From Candidatus Woesebacteria bacterium (GTDB lineage Bacteria; Patescibacteriota; Microgenomatia; UBA10105; UBA927): 10,475 bases of DNA. Every line of letters starts with the position of its first letter. Positions within the stretch are counted from its first letter, which is position 1. A model generated the notes under the pieces. It did no database searches. It had not been told where the DNA came from and saw only the letters and a list, made by a program, of their open reading frames with translations. Both the position numbers and the translations under genes were made by a program. The stretch is from positions 1 through 10,475 of the forward strand of contig JAGVFE010000049.1 in the NCBI GenBank assembly GCA_020057765.1, written 5' to 3'. Positions 1 to 4,856 of the stretch are shown here, piece by piece.

Positions 1-126
1 GCATTTATGGTTTCTCCTGTCAAAAGTCTTACTTCTCTACGAGGTGCTCTCCACACGGACAAAAAAATTTCTCCAAAAGCTGCACGTGCAGCTTTTGAGG
101 AAGCTCTTGCGCATGGAGAAGTATGA
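1..126 (+). CDS. AbrB/MazE-like antitoxin, C-terminal fragment (5' end outside window)
   Basis: Frame 1 is open from the first base to TGA at 124-126 and encodes about 41 residues ending AAFEEALAHGEV. The stretch LRGALHTDKKISPKAAR resembles the C-terminal tail of AbrB/SpoVT-type antitoxins, where a 'GSLKTKKK' segment and a short helix follow the DNA-binding swapped hairpin and bind the toxin. The DNA-binding part lies upstream of the window. The stop overlaps the next start as ATGA (123-126), the usual translational coupling of toxin-antitoxin pairs. Inferred role: neutralise the PIN toxin downstream and repress their shared promoter. The family call rests on this tail and on the partner; another small antitoxin class is possible. 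Confidence 0.68.
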   Translation, partial: AFMVSPVKSLTSLRGALHTDKKISPKAARAAFEEALAHGEV

Positions 127-509
127 AATCCTATTTGCTCGATACAAATGCGCTTCTTCGGTATATCCTCAATGACAATAAGCAGCAGGCTTCGGTAATT
201 GAAAAGCTTTTTCTGCAGGCAGAGGAACGATTCTGTTTTATCCGTTTGTCGGCAGGTGTTTTTATTGAAGCAGTTTTTATATTAACGAAGATGTATAGAT
301 ATAGTAAAGAGCAGGTCAGTAAAACTTTGTTAGAATACGTAAAAAATCCAATTCTAGACGTTGGAGACAGAGAAATACTCCATGAAGCTATTGAACTTTA
401 TCCGATAAAAACTGTGAGCTTTATTGATTTACTTCTGGCTGCGGAAGCCAACCAGACCGGTAAAACGCTCGTGACGTTTGACAAGAAGCTCAAGCAGGTT
501 TCCTCCTAA
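123..509 (+). CDS. PIN-domain ribonuclease toxin (VapC-like)
   Basis: This 128-aa protein is the size of a single PIN domain. It opens with LLDTNALLRY, giving D7. The other acidic positions expected of the PIN Mg2+ site are E49 (FIEAVFIL), D102 (FIDLLLAA) and D120 (VTFDKKL). All four are present, so the enzyme looks intact. VapC-type PIN toxins are endoribonucleases that cleave tRNA or rRNA and stop growth until bound by antitoxin; the target here cannot be told from sequence. The start overlaps the stop of the antitoxin-like gene (ATGA), so the two are one operon with coupled translation. The 3' end lies just before the promoter of the next gene. No terminator was seen between them. Confidence 0.9.
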   Translation: MKSYLLDTNALLRYILNDNKQQASVIEKLFLQAEERFCFIRLSAGVFIEAVFILTKMYRYSKEQVSKTLLEYVKNPILDVGDREILHEAIELYPIKTVSFIDLLLAAEANQTGKTLVTFDKKLKQVSS

Positions 510-516
510 CTTCCTG

Positions 517-525
517 TGCTACAAT
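517..525 (+). promoter_or_regulatory. Extended -10 promoter (TGC-TACAAT) for the PIN-TRAM gene
   Basis: TACAAT at 520-525 differs from TATAAT by one base and is preceded by TGC at 517-519, the extended -10 motif. No good -35 is seen 17 bp upstream. Initiation about 7 nt downstream (near 532) would leave a leader of only about 4 nt before the ATG at 536, and no Shine-Dalgarno is present. The transcript would be nearly leaderless. Confidence 0.6.
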
Positions 526-535
526 ATCTGGGTTC

Positions 536-1330
536 ATGAAGAAATTATCCCAGACCACGCCATTGGATGCCCTCAAGCCGCCGGCGGCGTTTACGCAGGC
601 TTTGGCTCGGGAGATTGTGAAAAATTTGGCGGCATTCGGACAAATCACCACCCGGCCGTTTCGGCGCGCGCCACACGAGAACAATGGTAAAAAAATCAAA
701 GAACTTGGAGAAAATCCGGTACTGGTTGATACCAGCATTCTCATCGATGGAAGGATCTTGCCGATTGTTAACAGCGGGTTTTTTGCCGGCACCATGATCA
801 TTCCGCAGTTTGTGCTGCGGGAAGTCCAGCAGATTGCCGATTCTGCCGACGGTTTGCGCCGGGCCAAAGGCAGACGGGGACTGGAAGTGGTTAATAAGCT
901 TAAGGGTCAAAAGGTCAACCCAATGGTCAAAACCAAAACGATTGATGAGGATGTTGCCGAAAAGCCCGACGTAGACAGTAAGCTCGTGGCACTGACCAAA
1001 AAATGGAAAGAGATCTCCGAGGGCAGGCAAGCGCGCCTCCTGACCGTGGACTTTAATCTGGCGGCAACGGCAAGGGCACAGGGAGTCAAAGTCATCAACG
1101 TCAACGACCTGGCCCAGGCCCTCAAAGTAGCCCTCATGCCTGGCGAAGAACTCACGCTCAAGATCACCCATGAAGGCCGCGAGCGCGAACAGGGGGTAGG
1201 GTATCTCTCTGACGGGACGATGGTGGTCGTGGACAATGCAAAGGACAGGGTCGGTGCCGACGTGGCCGTTGTGGTAACCAAGATCCACCAGACTCCGGCC
1301 GGACAGCTGTTTTTTGCTCGCCCCAAGTAG
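536..1330 (+). CDS. PIN-TRAM domain protein, YacL-like, soluble form
   Basis: This 264-aa protein has three parts. Residues 1-60 form a basic, polar N-terminus without a membrane segment. A PIN domain (about 61-195) follows, starting VLVDTSILIDGRI (D65), with E96 (LREVQQIAD), D147 (VDSKLVALTK) and D172 (TVDFNLAA) as likely metal ligands. A TRAM domain (about 200-262) starts MPGEELTLKI and includes GVGYLSDGTMVVVDNA, an OB-like RNA-binding fold. This order is that of the YacL/PilT N-terminus family, probably a nuclease or RNA-binding protein. Bacillus YacL carries N-terminal transmembrane helices, which are absent here. The start at 536 is chosen because the extended -10 at 517-525 lies just before it and no upstream in-frame start exists. 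The job of the family is poorly known. It is not part of the preceding toxin-antitoxin pair, as it has its own promoter. Confidence 0.88.
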   Translation: MKKLSQTTPLDALKPPAAFTQALAREIVKNLAAFGQITTRPFRRAPHENNGKKIKELGENPVLVDTSILIDGRILPIVNSGFFAGTMIIPQFVLREVQQIADSADGLRRAKGRRGLEVVNKLKGQKVNPMVKTKTIDEDVAEKPDVDSKLVALTKKWKEISEGRQARLLTVDFNLAATARAQGVKVINVNDLAQALKVALMPGEELTLKITHEGREREQGVGYLSDGTMVVVDNAKDRVGADVAVVVTKIHQTPAGQLFFARPK

Positions 1331-1342
1331 TTCCTCCCCAAC

Positions 1343-1351
1343 TTATCCACA
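1343..1351 (+). other. Single DnaA-box match (TTATCCACA)
   Basis: TTATCCACA is an exact match to the high-affinity DnaA box. It lies 12 bp after the PIN-TRAM stop, followed by an AT-rich stretch. Only this one copy was noticed in the window, so it is not evidence of an origin. It may be chance or an isolated DnaA site. Confidence 0.3.
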
Positions 1352-1449
1352 ATTATTTTTCTGAAAGTATTTAGAGCATAAGAACAGTCTATTTAGTGAC
1401 AAAAAAACTATAGGTATAGATAAATTTCGATGGAAAAATCCTATGGGAC

Positions 1450-1478
1450 TTGACAAGAGGGGAAAAACGGTCTTCAAT
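1450..1478 (+). promoter_or_regulatory. Promoter TTGACA-N17-TTCAAT for the 66-aa gene
   Basis: A perfect -35 TTGACA (1450-1455) is followed after exactly 17 bp by TTCAAT (1473-1478, four of six consensus bases). The ATG at 1485 comes 6 nt after the -10, the same distance as at other starts in the window. The promoter would give a leaderless mRNA beginning at about 1485 and therefore supports that start over the upstream ATG at 1443. Confidence 0.55.
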
Positions 1479-1484
1479 GGGGAC

Positions 1485-1685
1485 ATGGCTATCGCTAGTA
1501 AAAGTTTGGGCTTGTCCCGAGCGCATATAATCGCGCGAGGGATTTACTCCCTCCTTTTTGGAGGGGGCAAGAAATCACGGGTATCGCCGCTTTCGCGTGA
1601 GCGGGAGCGTTTTGAGGAAGAGGCCAAGGATCAGTTCCAGAAGCTGAAAGACAAGGGATTAAGTATACCGGTATTTACGTTGTGA
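1485..1685 (+). CDS. Small basic protein of unknown function (66 aa)
   Basis: I do not recognise this protein. From ATG 1485 it encodes 66 residues: MAIASKSLGL, a possible short amphipathic or hydrophobic stretch (AHIIARGIYSLLFGGG, about 13-28), a basic segment (KKSRVSPLSRERERF), a charged helix likely to be coiled (EEEAKDQFQKLKDKG), and the hydrophobic end LSIPVFTL. There is no clear transmembrane segment. An in-frame ATG at 1443 would add 14 residues, but the TTGACA-N17-TTCAAT promoter overlaps that extension and points to 1485. No Shine-Dalgarno precedes either start. The gene stands alone: 154 bp after the PIN-TRAM stop and just before a strong terminator. Its high Arg/Lys/Glu content would suit an RNA- or ribosome-associated role, but that is a guess. 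Confidence 0.6.
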   Translation: MAIASKSLGLSRAHIIARGIYSLLFGGGKKSRVSPLSRERERFEEEAKDQFQKLKDKGLSIPVFTL

Positions 1686-1704
1686 AGGGCAGTGAGAATC
1701 CACT

Positions 1705-1761
1705 AAAAAAGCATCACTACCGCTAGTGGTTTGGGCCTCTACGTGTAGTAATGCTTTTTTT
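1705..1761 (+). terminator. Bidirectional intrinsic terminator
   Basis: The 5' arm 1705-1720 (A6 then GCATCACTAC) pairs with the 3' arm 1745-1761 (GTAGTAATGC then T7), with one internal C/A mismatch and a 24-nt loop that can itself fold (ACCGCTAGTGGT at 1719-1730). With A6 on one side and T7 on the other it can stop transcription in both directions. On + it ends the 66-aa gene; on minus it is the first good terminator downstream of the glycosyltransferase operon, about 200 nt past its stop. Confidence 0.8.
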
Positions 1762-1764
1762 GTT

Positions 1765-1797
1765 GATATCACTTCGTTTGAGCAGTTGGGTGATATC
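1765..1797. repeat. Perfect 8-bp inverted repeat GATATCAC / GTGATATC
   Basis: GATATCAC (1765-1772) and GTGATATC (1790-1797) are perfect inverted copies around a 17-nt loop, directly after the terminator and about 30 bp upstream of a promoter. It could be a regulator-binding site or an RNA stem; nothing else marks its role. Confidence 0.45.
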
Positions 1798-1828
1798 TAA
1801 ACAAACAAGCTATCAAGACCGTCAATCC

Positions 1829-1856
1829 TTGTCAATTTTTTTTCTGAAGCTAGAAT
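1829..1856 (+). promoter_or_regulatory. Promoter TTGTCA-N16-TAGAAT of a short noncoding unit
   Basis: TTGTCA (1829-1834) and TAGAAT (1851-1856) each match five of six consensus bases, with a 16-bp, T-rich spacer. GTCAAT occurs twice 10 bp apart (1821-1826 and 1831-1836), one helical turn. Initiation near 1863 would give a transcript that meets a terminator hairpin within about 50 nt. No convincing gene follows on this strand. Confidence 0.45.
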
Positions 1857-1862
1857 ATAGAT

Positions 1863-1915
1863 AATTGGTTGTTGTAAGCGTCTGAATACCATCTCGTTTT
1901 CGGGATGGATTTTTT
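1863..1915 (+). ncRNA. Candidate short transcript ending at a terminator (about 53 nt)
   Basis: This is inferred from the promoter at 1829-1856 and an intrinsic terminator. CCATCTCG (1889-1896) and CGGGATGG (1901-1908) form an 8-bp stem with one G-U pair and a TTTT loop, followed by A and T6 up to 1915. The 5' part (1863-1888) shows no strong fold and no likely start codon. It could be a small RNA, an orphan attenuator, or simply a guard terminator. The terminator is firm; an RNA gene is not proven. Confidence 0.35.
1889..1915 (+). terminator. Intrinsic terminator
   Basis: An 8-bp stem (CCATCTCG with CGGGATGG, loop TTTT) is followed directly by ATTTTTT. The T-run lies only on the + side, so the direction is +. 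Confidence 0.75.
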
Positions 1916-1932
1916 GTCCGCGGTGGGCGTAT

Positions 1933-1961
1933 TTGACAAGAAGAAAATAGCCCGTTACAAT
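1933..1961 (+). promoter_or_regulatory. Near-consensus promoter TTGACA-N17-TACAAT
   Basis: A perfect -35 TTGACA (1933-1938) is separated by the optimal 17 bp from TACAAT (1956-1961, five of six). It is one of the two best -35/-10 pairs in the window. It fires on + into the 3' end of the minus-strand glycosyltransferase gene. Predicted initiation is near 1968, 11 nt before the hairpin that begins at 1979. Confidence 0.65.
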
Positions 1962-1964
1962 CGC

Positions 1965-3614
1965 CTAGCTTTTAACAACGCACTTTTTATGGGGGATAGT
2001 TTGTTGGGCAGGCAAGCTATCTCCCATACAGGGTGCGTTTTTTTGGAAAATCCTTACCGTGGGGTGGTCGAAAACTTGGATGCTTTCTTCAGCCGCATCG
2101 TCCTTGATCGTGATGCCAAAAAGCGATGGGTACGAGGTGAATGTGGCAACTTCTTTGTAGTCAGATTCTCCATTGAATAGTTTTTTGTAAAGCTCACTAG
2201 TGAACGGGTAGCGATCGGTAAGTTTTGGCATCGTCCCCCAGATTCTTCTGGTTGAGAGAATGATAAAATCTCCTTTTGCCAGTTGTTTGGTGATCGTTTT
2301 CTTTTTATCTTCCGTATCTGTGTCGTAAACATTGAGAAGGTCTCGTTGATAGGAAACAACGGCGTCACCCGGTGGGAAAACCGGCAGGCCGTCGTTCCAA
2401 TGCTCGGTGTAGATGACTGAGTTTGACGGTATGTTATTGGTCATCCATTGGCTTGCGGCGATGCGGGTTTGCGGACGAAGATAGATGGTCCAGTTGGCAA
2501 GACCCCATAAAAACGTAATACTCGCAACACTGGCAAGGCACGCAAGACCGGAAAGACGAAATTTTTTATGTATCTCCATCAGAATCCAGGTGGCGGCGAT
2601 GGTGAGGAAGGGAAGGAGGGGAACGTTGTAGCGGGCAAATTTAGCAAACCAGTTTCCTTGCCAAAGAAAATAGACAAGAGGGAAGATGAGAAAAATGACA
2701 AGTGTACGATTTTTTCTTTTGAACGCAGAAAAAGTCATCAAAACAAGACCGATTAGCCCAATTATTGCAATCGGTCCTGATTGCCACACCATGGTTTGTA
2801 ATTGATAAAGGTAGGGAATGGTATGGAGAAATTGGAGCGTGTAGGGAACGGGGAAGCGGCCGAGGGCGACACCGGATTCATAGTCCATTGATTCTTTAAA
2901 GTGTTGCCAATCCAAAATGGTGTAGGGAGAAAAAAGAAATGCGACGCCTGCGGTTATGGCCAAAAGCAATAGAGAATAAAAAATAATGTGCTGTCGCTTT
3001 CTTTTGGTGAATTGAGAAGATAGAGCAACCAATGGGATGAGGGCAAAAAGGACGCTCGTCGTTTTTGCTCCAATGGCAAGGCCCAGGACAATACCCTGAG
3101 CGAGAGTTAATTTTACTGATGGTTTGAGGAAAAACTTGTGTGCAAGGAGAAGCAGGAGGAGAAGAAAAAACACGAGCAGGGTTTCTGTGGTGGCAAAATG
3201 CGCTTCGCGGATGGCCCAAGGAGAGAAGGCAAGGAAGTATGCAGCGAGAAGCCCGACAGGAGGTGTGAAAAATCGTTGAGCGACAACATACATAAGGAGA
3301 ATACTTATTGAAGAAAGTATTGCAGAAACGTATCGGCCGATGACGGCGATGTGGCCCCAATCAAAGAGCCAGTTGGTGTCGCGTGTTGTTGAAACAATTA
3401 TTTCCCCGAGTGCACGATACAGATAGATAGGAAGCCCTCCGTAGGCAAAAAACTGCGGGTTCATCTGGCTAAAAAAACGGATCCGCGTCACGGCCCAACT
3501 GATGTTTCGTTCATCAGGATGGAAGGCAAGATAGCTATCCCAGTTGAGGTTGGTAAAGCGCAATATAGCGCCCAGTAAGACAATGATCAGTAAAAAAAAC
3601 TTTGCGTGTTTCAT
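1965..3614 (-). CDS. GT39/ArnT-like membrane glycosyltransferase
   Basis: This is a 549-aa polytopic membrane protein. An N-terminal signal-anchor helix (about 5-20) is followed by HPDERN with D34-E35, the acidic pair in the first outer loop that marks dolichyl/polyprenyl-phosphate sugar transferases of the PMT/ArnT class. About ten more hydrophobic segments follow, then a soluble C-terminal domain from about residue 390 (ASQWMTNNIPSNSVIY). Such enzymes move a sugar from a polyprenyl-phosphate carrier to protein or lipid on the outer membrane face; donor and acceptor here are unknown. The start overlaps the stop of the upstream FAD gene (ATGA, 3611-3614), so they form one operon. The family-like end is VRIFQK at about residue 525. 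The last 24 residues, NAPCMGDSLPAQQ onward, look unlike a normal tail and are encoded opposite the hairpin at 1968-2044. Base composition is more AT-rich than rho. Confidence 0.85.
   Translation of the reverse strand: MKHAKFFLLIIVLLGAILRFTNLNWDSYLAFHPDERNISWAVTRIRFFSQMNPQFFAYGGLPIYLYRALGEIIVSTTRDTNWLFDWGHIAVIGRYVSAILSSISILLMYVVAQRFFTPPVGLLAAYFLAFSPWAIREAHFATTETLLVFFLLLLLLLAHKFFLKPSVKLTLAQGIVLGLAIGAKTTSVLFALIPLVALSSQFTKRKRQHIIFYSLLLLAITAGVAFLFSPYTILDWQHFKESMDYESGVALGRFPVPYTLQFLHTIPYLYQLQTMVWQSGPIAIIGLIGLVLMTFSAFKRKNRTLVIFLIFPLVYFLWQGNWFAKFARYNVPLLPFLTIAATWILMEIHKKFRLSGLACLASVASITFLWGLANWTIYLRPQTRIAASQWMTNNIPSNSVIYTEHWNDGLPVFPPGDAVVSYQRDLLNVYDTDTEDKKKTITKQLAKGDFIILSTRRIWGTMPKLTDRYPFTSELYKKLFNGESDYKEVATFTSYPSLFGITIKDDAAEESIQVFDHPTVRIFQKNAPCMGDSLPAQQTIPHKKCVVKS
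1968..2044 (+). ncRNA. Candidate hairpin small RNA, antisense to the GT39 gene 3' end
   Basis: From the predicted start near 1968 to the end of a T7 run at 2044 the RNA would be about 77 nt. It folds as one hairpin spanning 1979-2037. Pairs are 1979-1986 with 2030-2037, one T/C mismatch (1987/2029), 1988-1999 with 2017-2028, and 2000-2005 with 2011-2016, closed by the loop GGGCA (2006-2010). That is 20 Watson-Crick and 6 G-U pairs. Each G-U pair would be an A/C mismatch in RNA from the other strand, so the fold favours + transcription. The promoter at 1933-1961 and T7 (2038-2044) frame it as a complete unit. It lies opposite the last 24 codons of the glycosyltransferase gene. It does not resemble SRP, 6S, tmRNA or tRNA. 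A plain terminator of the upstream unit is the alternative. Confidence 0.5.
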
Positions 3615-4819
3615 GCAATTGCCAAAGCGGCTTGTTTTCCTAATTCCACTGCGTAATTGGTTCCGCGGTCCCAGGGGTAGATGCTATCCAGATTAGCCAG
3701 ATACACGCCGGGAATCGGTGTCTCAAGTTTGGGAGCGATTTTGGAATAGTGGAGCTGGTGGACGGGTTGGGCAAAGGGACCATTAAAGAGATAAGAATGG
3801 AGAATGGAGAATGGAGAATGGAGCGATACATGTTTGATAAATGGGAGAAATATCTTAAGCAATTGTTCTTTCGTCATAAAGAGGTAGGGGTGACCCTCAG
3901 GCAAGTAGTTTCCAAAATAAGTCAAGTGATTGCCGCCGTAATGCTTTTTGTCCATAAAGTTCGTGTGGGCAACAACTGCCAAAAATGGAAATGAACGGTC
4001 CGTGATGTTGAGCCAATAGGTGTCTTTGAGAATTGGCTCCTTGGTTTCAAGGATGAGTGTTTGCGCGTGAAGGTGGGGGATAGTCAATGACAAATTGGGA
4101 ATAAGTTTTAAGGCAATAGGGGTGGGAACGGTTATGAGAATTTTATCAAATGGCAAGGTTTGTATTGACGAAACCGCGGTGCTAGTGAGAATTTTACCTC
4201 CGTTTTTTGTAATAGATTTTGCCAGTGCATCAATCAGCGTATGGAAGCCTCCCGCGATATAACAAAGGCTCGGAGTCCGCTTTTTGATGCGTGCCCAAAG
4301 CCACGAGGCGGCAATCGTTTCAGCAAAGTTGCCGAATTTTCCGATCATCAGTGGTTCCCAGAGAGTTTCCCAAGCGTGATTTCCACCAACGGTTACAAAT
4401 AATTTTTTCGCGGTGATTGATTCCAATGGTTTCCAGAACGGATTGATTTTTAGTGCTCCAAGCAGCAGTCCCGTTCGTAATTTATCTCCGTGTGATAACC
4501 CGGGAAAAGCCAGGAGAGACGAGGGGGAATCAAGGTGATAGCTTTTGCCTTGCCAGTACGTTCCTGTGATCGGGCGTTTGACGATGAGTTTATCGGTGAT
4601 GCCAAGTTCGTTGATTAACTCGATGATTGCGTGGTCATTGGTAAAAAGGTGATGATAGGCACCCTCCAGATGCCAGTTCCATCCGGGCTGTTTAAATCCC
4701 GCAGCCAGGCCGCCCAGTGTTTTTTCTTTTTCAAAAAGCGTTACAGCATGGCCGCGCTGCGTTAGCTCGTACGCTGCAGTAAGGCCCGTCATGCCACCGC
4801 CGATGACCGCAATCTTCAT
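3611..4819 (-). CDS. FAD-dependent oxidoreductase, amine-oxidase/protoporphyrinogen-oxidase fold
   Basis: This 402-aa protein starts with a Rossmann dinucleotide motif, VIGGGMTGL (G7, G9, G12), followed by E30 in LFEKEKTLGG, which contacts the adenosine ribose of FAD. Near the C-terminus PGVYLANLDSIYP and DRGTNYAVELG form the second FAD-binding segment. It belongs to the large amine-oxidase superfamily that also holds protoporphyrinogen oxidase, phytoene desaturase and UDP-galactopyranose mutase-like proteins; the substrate cannot be named. Haem or carotenoid genes are absent, while the next gene is a membrane glycosyltransferase, so a role in sugar or polyprenoid metabolism is more likely. 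Transcription probably starts at the ATG itself from TGG-TACAAT at 4826-4834. Residues about 332-342 (LHSPFSILHS) come from a 7-bp tandem repeat and look like an added loop. Slippage there would remove the essential C-terminus. Confidence 0.85.
   Translation of the reverse strand: MKIAVIGGGMTGLTAAYELTQRGHAVTLFEKEKTLGGLAAGFKQPGWNWHLEGAYHHLFTNDHAIIELINELGITDKLIVKRPITGTYWQGKSYHLDSPSSLLAFPGLSHGDKLRTGLLLGALKINPFWKPLESITAKKLFVTVGGNHAWETLWEPLMIGKFGNFAETIAASWLWARIKKRTPSLCYIAGGFHTLIDALAKSITKNGGKILTSTAVSSIQTLPFDKILITVPTPIALKLIPNLSLTIPHLHAQTLILETKEPILKDTYWLNITDRSFPFLAVVAHTNFMDKKHYGGNHLTYFGNYLPEGHPYLFMTKEQLLKIFLPFIKHVSLHSPFSILHSYLFNGPFAQPVHQLHYSKIAPKLETPIPGVYLANLDSIYPWDRGTNYAVELGKQAALAIA
3794..3821. repeat. 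Heptanucleotide tandem repeat (AGAATGG)x4 inside the FAD gene
   Basis: Four perfect contiguous copies of AGAATGG (28 bp) are followed by AG. They lie within the FAD oxidoreductase gene (minus strand, unit CCATTCT), about 61 codons from its 3' end. Seven is not a multiple of three, so gain or loss of one unit would shift the frame before the C-terminal FAD-binding motif. Confidence 0.9.
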
Positions 4820-4825
4820 GCGCAG

Positions 4826-4834
4826 ATTGTACCA
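4826..4834 (-). promoter_or_regulatory. Extended -10 (TGG-TACAAT) for the FAD/GT39 operon
   Basis: Read on the minus strand, TGG (4834-4832) precedes TACAAT (4831-4826), and the ATG begins 6 nt later at 4819. Initiation about 7 nt after the -10 would fall on the start codon, so the mRNA is predicted to be leaderless. The -35 position reads CACCTG and is poor. No Shine-Dalgarno is present. Confidence 0.65.
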
Positions 4835-4842
4835 CGCTCGGT

Positions 4843-4848
4843 TATAAT
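4843..4848 (+). promoter_or_regulatory. Perfect -10 TATAAT for the DUF2298 gene
   Basis: TATAAT at 4843-4848 is a perfect -10, and the ATG follows 8 nt later at 4857. Predicted initiation near 4855 gives a leader of 0-2 nt. The -35 position (4820-4825, GCGCAG) is poor. It lies only 11 bp from the -10 of the divergent operon. Confidence 0.65.
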
Positions 4849-4856
4849 CAGGTGAT

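Noticed and set aside
545..1288. Long minus-strand open frame opposite the PIN-TRAM gene
   Set aside because: It is a shadow of a real gene with full PIN and TRAM motifs on the + strand; the minus-strand peptide has no recognisable domain.
1343..1351. Possible replication origin from a perfect DnaA box
   Set aside because: Only one box, no cluster, no dnaA, dnaN or gidA neighbours, and no long AT-rich unwinding element.
1443..1484. Upstream ATG (1443) as the start of the small protein
   Set aside because: The TTGACA-N17-TTCAAT promoter overlaps this stretch, and the spacing from the -10 box to ATG 1485 matches other leaderless starts.
1968..2044. Hairpin as SRP RNA, 6S RNA, tmRNA or a tRNA
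   Set aside because: It lacks the SRP GGAA-tetraloop domain, the 6S open bubble and size, the tmRNA tag ORF and tRNA-like end, and any cloverleaf.
1905..2180. + strand ORF of 91 codons starting inside the 1889-1915 terminator
   Set aside because: It lies antisense to the C-terminus of the well-supported GT39 protein, starts within a terminator stem, has no promoter geometry of its own, and its peptide shows no family features. The hairpin RNA at 1968-2044 explains the + strand signals better.
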